Source: Alkalibacter rhizosphaerae
GTDB lineage: Bacteria; Bacillota; Clostridia; Eubacteriales; Alkalibacteraceae
NCBI RefSeq assembly: GCF_017352215.1
Contig: NZ_CP071444.1
Span: forward strand, 806,001-870,000
DNA: 64,000 nt
Direction: 5' to 3'
The translations under genes and the position numbers were made by a program. Under the pieces are notes generated by a model. That model did no database searches. It saw only the letters and a program-made list of their open reading frames with translations, and was not told the DNA's origin. Below are positions 41,487 to 49,594 of this stretch, in pieces (the first letter of the stretch is position 1; every line of letters begins with the position of its first letter).

Positions 41487-44400
41487 TTAAAACGCTTTTC
41501 TTCTTCGTTGGATCCAGAGGATCCCTACTGCCAGCAACCAGATACCGAGGAAAGACAATAGGGACATTTCGTTGCCGCCAATACTGCTTCCTTCATCCAT
41601 CGATCCTGTGGATGGGTTGGCTTCCTGATCTCCCAACTCCTGGATCAAAGCATAGTTGCTGAAGTGATCCGTTACAAACTGCAGGTAGACTTTATCGCCT
41701 ACCGTCACTTTTGTTCCCGTGATCACCGTTACATTCCCTGCATCGTCGATGTAGGCGATGGCCAGGTCGTCTTTGTCCACATCGTCGCCGGTGAGAAGTA
41801 CCCGAACGGTGATGGGGCCGGTGATGTCGGCGTTATCTATGGTCGATGTAGTGACCGTTCCGTCAAACTCCGTTACTTTTTTCATGAGACTGATGTCCAG
41901 TATATCCAACAGTTCGTATCCCTTGTCTTTCAGATCCGCCAATACCTTGCTTCGAATGGCGTCATCCAGGGATCCTGTTGCAACATGGACGTATACTTCC
42001 ACTTCTTTGGTATCCGGATCTTCCAGTTCCGGCAAGGTCACGTTGGTTTTCATTCCTTCCGTAACCAATCCCGTTTCCGGATCCGTTTCTACATATTTGA
42101 CGACCGGCGGGATCTTGTTCCACTGGGCATACAGGGTCACATTTCCTTTAATGACAAAGGAGGCTCCCGGTGCATACTCGGTTCCTGATCCGTCGGCTTT
42201 GGTGTTCCAACTGTCATAAGTGTATCCCAATAAATCAAAGGTGTTCTCCAAAACCGTCACGGTTGCATCTGTCAAGTAAGGATCCTGGGTGTCTTCCAAA
42301 CTGCCTGTCCCGCCGTTGCCATCATAGGTAACGTAATACTGGGGCTCCAACACCACGTTGTTGAGGGCTTCTCCCCAATGGGTGATGGAATCCATCATCA
42401 GTTCCTCTTCATTGGTAAAGGACTGGCAGTTGAACTGACCGATGACCACGTCGGCAATGTAGCCGTCTACCGGCGTCTTGATAACCGTATCAATGAGGAT
42501 GATCTGGGCATGACCGGTGTCTTCATAAGCTTTGTCGTCGCCGGCAAAGATGGCAGCGTATCCCCCAAAAACTATTGGTCCTTCATAACCGATCATCATC
42601 TCAGGGGCTGCATTGGCATCTACATAGCTTTGGTCGATGGTGATGTCTCCACCTGGTGACTGGTTGATGTCCGTGTATCCGTAAGCGTCGTATACCCAGC
42701 CGGTGACCAGTCCAAACTTGTCCCCGTATACATTCAAATGGCTGTTTACTATATCGATGGTGGTGCCTGCCAGGATCCCGTATCCTACATTGTCTTCGTC
42801 GTCTTTTAGTGCCTGTTCCGATCCGGCCACCGTTGCCACGATTTCTGCAAAGGTGCAATTTTCCAACAAGGTGGATCCGTAGCTGTGGATCCCTTTGGCA
42901 TAGGCGTTGATGTCCATGGCTGCAACGTTCTTCAAGATGACATTGCCTGGAGAATCGCTTTGGGAATTGCCGTAGTCGGATCTTTCAGGATTGTCATAAT
43001 AATAGGACGATCCCACCCGTAGCCCTGTCCATTCAGACTGGATGTTTAGGGCAGTCAATCCATTGATGGTCAAATCCCCGGTGATGCGCATGCCGTTGTA
43101 GTCACTGGTAATGGACAAGGTTCCACAATTGAGGATCTCTGCATTGCCGTCGCTGGCAGTGATGATTTCTTCATCCCCCAAACCGACACGAATGCCGTTT
43201 CGGTTTTGAGAGGTAACATCAATGTTGGTCACATTCTCCATGTACAGATCGCCCATGGCGCGAATGGCATTATCATAGGCGTCGATGTCCAAGGTCCCGC
43301 AATCGGTGATGGTGATATCTCCGTTGGCAGCCGTCTGGCGATTCTGGGTTGGTCCGATGCGCAACCCACTATTATCGTCACAGACGATAGTGAAAGTCCC
43401 AACATTGTCAACAGTCAAGTCTCCAATGGCTTTAATTCCATCATAATATGATTCGATCTCAAAAGTTTCCACGTTGGAGATGACAACGCTTCCTAAAGCT
43501 CCAGTATCTTTTGTGTCTCCGTCTCCAGGTCCCACCATCATTCCTCGATTATCCGAAGAAATCAAAGAAACGGAATCTACGTTGTCGATCAAAACATCAC
43601 CTAGAGATCGGATGCTGTTTTCGTAGGAATTTATGGAGATATCCCCGCAACTGGTGATGGAGGTTTCGCCCAAGGTTCCAGGTGTATACCCATCGACGTT
43701 ATACGGTCCGGACCGAAGACCGGAAGCATCGTCGGAAAGGATCGTCAGATTTGTGATCCCGTCGATGAAAATTTCGCTCATGGTTCGGATCCCCGACTCC
43801 TCGGAATCGATATTCACTGTATCCACGTTGGAAAGATAGACGTCCCCGTTGGATCCCATGTCGTTCTCCCCATAGTCACCGGCTCCGGCACGGATGCCAT
43901 TATAGGAGGATGATGTCAGATCCAGCATCGTCAGTTGAGATATTCTTAAATCACCAATGGCACGGATGCTGTTGTAATAGGTATCCACCCAGAGGCTGCC
44001 GCTTCCATTAATGGTCAGATCTCCATAACAGAGAATGCCATTCCCGTTGTTGTGAGAAATACTGTTCATGCCCGTCACGGTAATGGTGCTGCCGTTTGGC
44101 ACCTGGATGGCAAAAGCATGGGCTGCCAAGGTACTGCTCAGCTCTGACGTGGTGATAATGGACATATTTATTCCATTCAAGCTCAATACTTTCGTAGCTG
44201 CATCCCAAGTCCATCCTTCTCCACTTTCTCCAGGATAGGAAGGATCGGTAGCTTCCAAGGTAAAGTCCAGATAATCCGGTGGGACAAAATCCAGCTCCAG
44301 TTCATCTTCCGGCTCTGCCATCAATGGTTCCATCAGTGGTTCCATTAAAACGACCGGCTCTTCCGGTTCCTCTGTCGGATCCGGTGGCAAATCTTCGTCC

Positions 44401-44678
44401 TGTGGTGGATCTTCCTGCACAGGGGGTTCTTCAATCAAGGATGGGTCGTTTTCTTCCAAGGGTGGTTCATTATAGTCAGCCGGGGGATCTTCTCCCTCTG
44501 GTGCCGGTTCTTCCAAATCTGCCGGTGGATCCTCTTCCAACGGAGGATATTCATCTGCAGGTGGCAAGGTTTCTAGTGCTGGTGGATCTTCCACCAGTAC
44601 GTCGGCCATGGCCTGTAACGGCAGGAATGAGAAGACCATAAATAGTGCAAACATCAGTACCAATACTCTGCGTTTCAT
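41487..44678 (-). CDS. NPxTG cell-wall surface protein 5, acidic proline-rich N-terminus and beta-helix repeats
   Basis: A secreted protein of about 1063 residues. Order: signal peptide (1-25); an acidic proline-rich stalk of about 110 residues (repeated EDPPAD/EEPP units), absent from its paralogues; the GEGWTWD entry segment; beta-helix repeats with GIRAGAG/GLRSGPY-type turns (about 190-600); InlB-type repeat; common C-terminal domain; NPSTG (about 1021), helix and RRRKAF tail. I chose the ATG at 44678, seven bases after AGGGAG, over a TTG 21 bases earlier. The final 165 residues differ from protein 4 at only a few positions while the rest has diverged, indicating recent recombination. Confidence 0.86.
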   Translation of the reverse strand: MKRRVLVLMFALFMVFSFLPLQAMADVLVEDPPALETLPPADEYPPLEEDPPADLEEPAPEGEDPPADYNEPPLEENDPSLIEEPPVQEDPPQDEDLPPDPTEEPEEPVVLMEPLMEPLMAEPEDELELDFVPPDYLDFTLEATDPSYPGESGEGWTWDAATKVLSLNGINMSIITTSELSSTLAAHAFAIQVPNGSTITVTGMNSISHNNGNGILCYGDLTINGSGSLWVDTYYNSIRAIGDLRISQLTMLDLTSSSYNGIRAGAGDYGENDMGSNGDVYLSNVDTVNIDSEESGIRTMSEIFIDGITNLTILSDDASGLRSGPYNVDGYTPGTLGETSITSCGDISINSYENSIRSLGDVLIDNVDSVSLISSDNRGMMVGPGDGDTKDTGALGSVVISNVETFEIESYYDGIKAIGDLTVDNVGTFTIVCDDNSGLRIGPTQNRQTAANGDITITDCGTLDIDAYDNAIRAMGDLYMENVTNIDVTSQNRNGIRVGLGDEEIITASDGNAEILNCGTLSITSDYNGMRITGDLTINGLTALNIQSEWTGLRVGSSYYYDNPERSDYGNSQSDSPGNVILKNVAAMDINAYAKGIHSYGSTLLENCTFAEIVATVAGSEQALKDDEDNVGYGILAGTTIDIVNSHLNVYGDKFGLVTGWVYDAYGYTDINQSPGGDITIDQSYVDANAAPEMMIGYEGPIVFGGYAAIFAGDDKAYEDTGHAQIILIDTVIKTPVDGYIADVVIGQFNCQSFTNEEELMMDSITHWGEALNNVVLEPQYYVTYDGNGGTGSLEDTQDPYLTDATVTVLENTFDLLGYTYDSWNTKADGSGTEYAPGASFVIKGNVTLYAQWNKIPPVVKYVETDPETGLVTEGMKTNVTLPELEDPDTKEVEVYVHVATGSLDDAIRSKVLADLKDKGYELLDILDISLMKKVTEFDGTVTTSTIDNADITGPITVRVLLTGDDVDKDDLAIAYIDDAGNVTVITGTKVTVGDKVYLQFVTDHFSNYALIQELGDQEANPSTGSMDEGSSIGGNEMSLLSFLGIWLLAVGILWIQRRRKAF

Positions 44679-44869
44679 CTTTCTCTCCCTTCTTGACAAA
44701 AAATAATAACACCATATATCGCATTTTCTTTTTTCCCTAACACAACCACCTTCTTTCTTGCAATTCTATTATTATTTAAAATATTATGAGCGTTATTCTC
44801 TATAGTTGATAATATTGGAATAAAATGTCATAACCTTATCTACAATATATCACAACTGCCTGCTTATGC

Positions 44870-44916
44870 AAGTGGGGACGGTGACTTTTGAGCAAAAAAG
44901 TCACCGTCCCCACCTT
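44870..44916. repeat. REP-like hairpin, type II, inverted relative to 41434
   Basis: Arms GTGGGGACGGTGACTTTT and complement around GAGCAA, 14 bases beyond the stop of surface protein 6. Confidence 0.9.
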
Positions 44917-44930
44917 GATACCTCGATACC

Positions 44931-47267
44931 TTAAAACGCTCGTCTTCTCTTCCAAGCAACTGCTGCTATCCCCAAAAGTGCCACTCCCACATATGGCAGT
45001 ACTCCCGAAGAATCCTCCGTTGGATCCACGTCGGTCTCATATCCCGTGGCCGGGTTGGCTTCCCGGGTCATTTCCACCAATGCATAAGTGGAAAAGTGAT
45101 CGGTTGTGAATACAAAGTATGGGTCTTCCCCGACGGTCACTACGGACCCTTCCATGATGGTCACTTCTCCTGCTTCATCGATAAAAGCCATGGCCAGTTT
45201 TTCCTTAGCGGCCTGGTCTGCTGTCAAGGGGATGCGCACCGTGATCTCTCCGGTGATATCCTCGTTGTCGATTTCCATTTCCGTTGTGACGCCATTAAGA
45301 TCCGTCACTCTTTTAAACAAACCGATGTCGTACACGCCAAGCAGGTCGTACCCTTTTCCCGCAAGCTCTGTCAAGACCTTGTCTTTGACGTCTTCCTCTA
45401 CATCAGTTTCTTCCGCCTTCACAAACACGGTGATCTCCACAATGGACTCATCCTCTGTTTCCGGCAAGTTGACGTTCTCTTCCATGCCTGCCGCTCCCAC
45501 TCCTGTGGTGTCGTCTTCTTCCACATAGGTGATCTTTTGAGGATCCCTGGACCATTTGGCGTACAAGGTCGTATTTTCCGTCATGGCTTCCGCTTCAAAA
45601 TCCCATGGATCTTCAAATGTTTCATCATCGGTAAACCACCCATCAAACGTGTAGCCATAGCGATCAGGATTGGAAGGTTCCTCCGCCTTTTCGCCTGGCA
45701 GCACTGTCTGACTTTCTACCGGATCCCCACCGTTGCTGTCAAAGGAGACCACTGGATACGTGGATATGACCACTTCCCCTTCCAAAGTTGCTTCAATGTA
45801 GTCAAATATCAGGGATTCCGCCAACTGCATCTGCAGGTCCTTCAGTTCTGTTTCATAACGTTCTACGGATCCATCCACCGGCACTTTGATGTAGCAGTCT
45901 TGCAAGACGATGTGATCCGGTTCCACTTCTGAGACCATGATGGGCGCACTCACCGTTCCGATGACGGCCTGGATCATGGCCGATTGATCCCCTACAACTC
46001 CAATCGTCACGTTGCTGGTATGGAACAAAACTTCGCCCGTGCCCTGCACACCGGCTGCAATGCCGGAATGCACATCATCAATAATAGCGCTGGTCTCCGT
46101 CAATGTGATGTTTCCGTTTGCCGTAACCAATCCCAAACTTGGCATCCCGTATTCAAGGTCAGCATCGTATCCAAAGCCCCGGATCTCCACCTGGCTGTTG
46201 TTGACGGTGATGTTTTGTGTATCCAAAACCGTTTCGTCCATAGATCGATTGGAGGGTCGAATTTCAAAGCCTCCGCTGGCAGCGACCATAAAATCCGCCA
46301 ATCCCACGTTAGAATCGGTGATGCTGATGTCGCCATCCTTCGCCAGCAGGCCATGTCCGGGATAGTAGGATTCCACCAAGCCGCTTCCTGTCAGATCAAG
46401 ACTGGATCCGGTGATGTTGATGTTCCCGGAAGGAGCAATTCTTCCTTGCAAGGTAAAGGGTGCTTCCGCAGCAAAAAATCCGTAATCCATGTACCCTGCT
46501 ACGATGGCATTTTGATATCCTTCTACGTCCACTGTACTGGCTGTTATATCCACGTCTTCTTCCACGGATGCTATGGCCGCAGAATTGAATTCCACTTCCG
46601 ATAATGTCAAGGTCATGGAGACATTGCTATCCGTGATGGAGACCCCCATCTCTTCCGGTTCCACCTGGGAAATGCTTTTTGATCCTCCAAACATCCCGCT
46701 GTTGATCCCGAAAAAGAAATTTTCCAGTGTCAAATCCGTATCGTCCAACAGGACCTTTCCGTATTCAGCATACAAACCCAGCAAACTGAAAGGCGGAAGA
46801 GAAGACAAGCCGGTTTCTGTCGGGAGATACTCCGGATGGATCCCTTGCATTGCAATGGTTGTATTGCTTAAGACAAGATTTCCCTCGGCTACTATTCCAA
46901 CAAAGGGTTCTTTTATGACGAGGGACCCGTTCCCGGTGATTGTCAGGGAACCCCAGCCCCAGATTCCAACTTCCGATGTTTCACTGGCAGTAATGACGTT
47001 TTCTCCCACCAGTACTACTGTTGAATCGTCCGGCAACAGAAACGCCGATCTCTTTTCCCCCAAATCAAAGTCGGTCAGGGTCAAGGTGTTGGTGTCCTCG
47101 TCCCAGGAAATGTCCTCCCGACCCGTCAGATCCGGATAATCGTCTCCGGCCGGATCCCGAAAGTCAAAGTCGACATAATCTGCCACGGCAAAGATCCCAA
47201 CCGGAAAATAGGTCAGTACCAACAATAAGGCCAATAACAATACGATGATTCTTTTTGAAGCTTGCAT
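44931..47267 (-). CDS. NPxTG cell-wall surface protein 6
   Basis: A 778-residue secreted protein organised like protein 1. Order: signal peptide (1-28); WDEDTNTLTLTDF entry segment (about 55-67); irregular beta-helix-like repeats (about 80-520); one InlB-type repeat (FDSNGGDPVESQTV to TENTTLYAKW, about 535-600); common C-terminal domain with FVFTTDHFSTYALVE; NPATG (738-742), helix and KRRRAF tail. GGGAGGG precedes the ATG. Its 5' end faces the toxin-antitoxin pair across about 170 bases. Role probably adhesion or cell-wall structure; no catalytic motif seen. Confidence 0.84.
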   Translation of the reverse strand: MQASKRIIVLLLALLLVLTYFPVGIFAVADYVDFDFRDPAGDDYPDLTGREDISWDEDTNTLTLTDFDLGEKRSAFLLPDDSTVVLVGENVITASETSEVGIWGWGSLTITGNGSLVIKEPFVGIVAEGNLVLSNTTIAMQGIHPEYLPTETGLSSLPPFSLLGLYAEYGKVLLDDTDLTLENFFFGINSGMFGGSKSISQVEPEEMGVSITDSNVSMTLTLSEVEFNSAAIASVEEDVDITASTVDVEGYQNAIVAGYMDYGFFAAEAPFTLQGRIAPSGNINITGSSLDLTGSGLVESYYPGHGLLAKDGDISITDSNVGLADFMVAASGGFEIRPSNRSMDETVLDTQNITVNNSQVEIRGFGYDADLEYGMPSLGLVTANGNITLTETSAIIDDVHSGIAAGVQGTGEVLFHTSNVTIGVVGDQSAMIQAVIGTVSAPIMVSEVEPDHIVLQDCYIKVPVDGSVERYETELKDLQMQLAESLIFDYIEATLEGEVVISTYPVVSFDSNGGDPVESQTVLPGEKAEEPSNPDRYGYTFDGWFTDDETFEDPWDFEAEAMTENTTLYAKWSRDPQKITYVEEDDTTGVGAAGMEENVNLPETEDESIVEITVFVKAEETDVEEDVKDKVLTELAGKGYDLLGVYDIGLFKRVTDLNGVTTEMEIDNEDITGEITVRIPLTADQAAKEKLAMAFIDEAGEVTIMEGSVVTVGEDPYFVFTTDHFSTYALVEMTREANPATGYETDVDPTEDSSGVLPYVGVALLGIAAVAWKRRRAF

Positions 47268-47384
47268 TTATTCCCTCCCAAGTATAATATTTCAATTTCT
47301 AAGTGACTTAAAATTTTTAGCCGTTTTCATTGTATTGTTTTTTTGTGTATTTAGCAAGGGGATATGGATATTCTCATGAATTTC

Positions 47385-47413
47385 TTGACATTTGTATTAC
47401 ATTGTCATACAGT
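47385..47413 (+). promoter_or_regulatory. Promoter of the toxin-antitoxin operon
   Basis: TTGACA and TACAGT are separated by 17 bases. The spacer and edges carry a partial dyad (TGACA to TGTCA), a possible autoregulatory site for the antitoxin. The ribosome-binding site GAGGAGGGG follows 22 bases later. Confidence 0.6.
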
Positions 47414-47435
47414 AAGAGCGAGAGGAGGGGATATC

Positions 47436-47648
47436 ATGTTGTCCGTACGATGCAACCCAGAAGATGAATATTTGATCAAAACCTTTGCTGCTTCAAAAGG
47501 TATGAACGTTTCCGAGTTTTTAAGGGAAGCGGCTATTGAAAAAATTCAAGAAGAATTCGACTTGGAAATCATAAAAGAGTACCTGGCCGTCAAAGATGAG
47601 TTGCCACTATATACGGCAGAAGAGGTAGATCGGGAATTGGATTTATGA
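47436..47648 (+). CDS. RelB/DUF6290-like antitoxin
   Basis: A 70-residue protein. The N-terminal half is a ribbon-helix-helix type DNA-binding unit (MLSVRCNPEDEYLIKTFA, then NVSEFLREAA) and the acidic C-terminal half (EEFDLEIIKEYLAVKDEL) would wrap the toxin. I chose the ATG at 47436 because GAGGAGGGG lies just upstream; a longer in-frame start at 47364 would overlap the promoter. It overlaps the toxin gene by four bases (ATGA). It likely neutralises the toxin and represses the operon. Confidence 0.82.
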   Translation: MLSVRCNPEDEYLIKTFAASKGMNVSEFLREAAIEKIQEEFDLEIIKEYLAVKDELPLYTAEEVDRELDL

Positions 47649-47908
47649 GCTATCAACTATTGTATACAGAAAAAAGCATAAAACAGTTGAAAAAACTCGA
47701 TCGATCCACACAAAAATTAATTACCAATTATATGAAAAACCTTGGCCTGTTGGAAGAGCCAAGGGCAAAAGGAAAAGCACTGTCCGCCAACTGGAGAGGT
47801 TTTTGGCGCTACCGAATCGGTGATTATCGTGCAATTTGTGAGATCGACGATGGAAGAATCGTGATCGTTGTAATCGACGTCGGCCACCGGAAAGACATTT
47901 ACAAGTAG
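47645..47908 (+). CDS. RelE/ParE-family toxin
   Basis: An 87-residue RelE-superfamily protein with the typical basic LKKLDRSTQK helix, WRYRIGDYRAICEI strands and a C-terminal VGHRKDIYK. RelE-type toxins cleave mRNA on the ribosome; ParE types inhibit gyrase. The Arg-rich strand and His near the end favour the RelE type. Start overlaps the antitoxin stop. It ends convergently with the cohesin-protein gene across a type II hairpin. Location within a surface-protein locus suggests a stabilising role for this accessory region. Confidence 0.87.
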   Translation: MSYQLLYTEKSIKQLKKLDRSTQKLITNYMKNLGLLEEPRAKGKALSANWRGFWRYRIGDYRAICEIDDGRIVIVVIDVGHRKDIYK

Positions 47909-47912
47909 TCGT

Positions 47913-47972
47913 GCTTGATGGGACGGTGACTTTTTTGCAAAAAAGTCACCGTCCCCATCGGAAAATCAAGCT
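47913..47972. repeat. REP-like hairpin, type II, one base deleted
   Basis: GATGGGACGGTGACTTTTTT pairs with the complementary arm ending CCGTCCCCATC; one G is missing on the left. Outer GCTTGAT and ATCAAGC extend the stem. It lies between the convergent toxin and cohesin-protein genes and overlaps the latter's stop. Confidence 0.85.
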
Positions 47973-49588
47973 TTTATCTTATTATTCTTCAGCAGCAATC
48001 CACCAAGTATCAAGATCACCATCAGTTCCAGCCCCGCTAGGAGGATCCAAATATTGATGCCTCCCTCTTCTTCCAAAGGCACCTTGGATGCTGTCAAGAG
48101 ATAATCGGAAGTATGCTCCAAGGGAAACACGACAGCCCCATCTGTCACAACCAGGTCTTCCTGCACCAGCTCCAGCTTCTGGGTCTCTTCGTTGAAATAG
48201 TAAAGTCGCAGCAGATCTCCGTCTTGGTAGCCGTCACCGGTAAACAACTGGAACCGGGTTCCTTCCGGCAGGGTTTCATTGTCTTCAAAGGACAGGATCC
48301 ATCCTTTGGCGTAGTTGGATGCGGCGTCCATCATGGCTCCATTTGGAGAAGTAAAAGATACCCTGGTTCGAAGGGTCTCTCCCCCTTGCAATGCTCCACA
48401 GTTCAAAGTCCATTCATAAAGGGACTTGCCAGATTCATCCCGACCTTTCACAATAAGGGTCTTCCCGCTGTCTTTCAATGCAGTGAGCATTTCCGTCGTC
48501 AATACCCCCGTTTCATCCGATATGACGGCGATCTCTTCACTAGTGACTTTCCCCAGGGCTTCCATCAATCCCGCCATAGGGACCGTAGGAGCCGAACCGC
48601 TTCGGTTGATCCGGATCACATAAGTCTTGTTGTCTCCGCTTTCAGAGGTGACCACCACTTCCACCACATTTTCACCCACCACAAAGGGGGTGGTTTTTTT
48701 GATCTCCATGGATGCCTTGCCGTCCGCCACTTCCGCCGATATCTCCACATCCGTGATCAAGTTGTCCACATCCAGGATGTAATCCAGTACATCCGCCTTG
48801 AATTCCAAGGGATATCCCTCTACACCCAAGGATTTCAGGTTGTTGTTTTTGGACAAAGCTCCTGCATTCCCGTCTTCATCCCGACGGACGATGTTGATGC
48901 TATAGGTTCGCTTGCTTCCGTTTTCCGCCGTCACTGTAACGTTGAAACGATTTTCATACACTTTCAAGGACTTTGTGCCAGTACCGGAAACAGATGCCTT
49001 GGGATCCGCTGCCGAAGCCTTGATGGCGGCAGAAGTGACATTGTTGTCCACCACCACCGTATAAGAGGTTTTGTTCTTGTCAAAGGAGATCCCTTTAGGG
49101 GATACGCTCAAAGAGGCCAGGTAATTGTTGGATGATTTGGGCACCGGCATGGAAACGGTTTTGGAAGAGCCGGATCCGCTCAAAGTAGCTGAGCCGTCCG
49201 AACCGATGACTCCACCCATGGAGACTTTGGCCGAACTCCCAATGGTAAAGCCGCTTTTTGCCTTGAAGGTCACTGTAGCAAAAGTAAAAGATCCACTTTT
49301 TGGTGATGCAGCGTCCACCACCACTTTTGAGCCCTGTGTCAGGGTATACCCATTCTTTCCCGTAGAAGAAACCAGCTGCAATTTACCGGTATCGTAGGAA
49401 AAAGATCCTTCAATGCCGTATAATGGCACGGAACTGGACGCCCGCAGATCCACGCTGAAGGTCTGACCGGCAGAAATGGTCCCCGGTCCGCTGATGGAGG
49501 TGGAAAATCCAGCGGCCTGGATGGTTTCTCCCGGCAATATGGAAAATATGCAAAACATGATAACTAGGATGATCCCAAACTTTTTCAT
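47966..49588 (-). CDS. Membrane-anchored cohesin-domain protein
   Basis: A 540-residue secreted protein. Order: signal peptide (1-25); a cohesin-like beta sandwich (about 27-150; GTISAGQTFSVDLRA, then PLYGIEGSFSYDTGKLQLV); two cadherin-like beta-sandwich domains (about 155-240 and 248-330); a domain of about 160 residues; and a single C-terminal transmembrane helix (about 510-532) with a short KNNKIKA tail. Cohesins bind dockerins with high affinity. The gene starts six bases after the stop of a dockerin-bearing subtilase, so the two are co-transcribed and probably form a complex on the cell surface. It lacks the NPxTG signal of its neighbours. Confidence 0.82.
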   Translation of the reverse strand: MKKFGIILVIMFCIFSILPGETIQAAGFSTSISGPGTISAGQTFSVDLRASSSVPLYGIEGSFSYDTGKLQLVSSTGKNGYTLTQGSKVVVDAASPKSGSFTFATVTFKAKSGFTIGSSAKVSMGGVIGSDGSATLSGSGSSKTVSMPVPKSSNNYLASLSVSPKGISFDKNKTSYTVVVDNNVTSAAIKASAADPKASVSGTGTKSLKVYENRFNVTVTAENGSKRTYSINIVRRDEDGNAGALSKNNNLKSLGVEGYPLEFKADVLDYILDVDNLITDVEISAEVADGKASMEIKKTTPFVVGENVVEVVVTSESGDNKTYVIRINRSGSAPTVPMAGLMEALGKVTSEEIAVISDETGVLTTEMLTALKDSGKTLIVKGRDESGKSLYEWTLNCGALQGGETLRTRVSFTSPNGAMMDAASNYAKGWILSFEDNETLPEGTRFQLFTGDGYQDGDLLRLYYFNEETQKLELVQEDLVVTDGAVVFPLEHTSDYLLTASKVPLEEEGGINIWILLAGLELMVILILGGLLLKNNKIKA

Positions 49589-49594
49589 CTCTTT

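Noticed and set aside
30521-47972. CRISPR-like array from the repeated palindromes
   Set aside because: Copies are kilobases apart, at gene ends, with no regular spacers and no cas genes.
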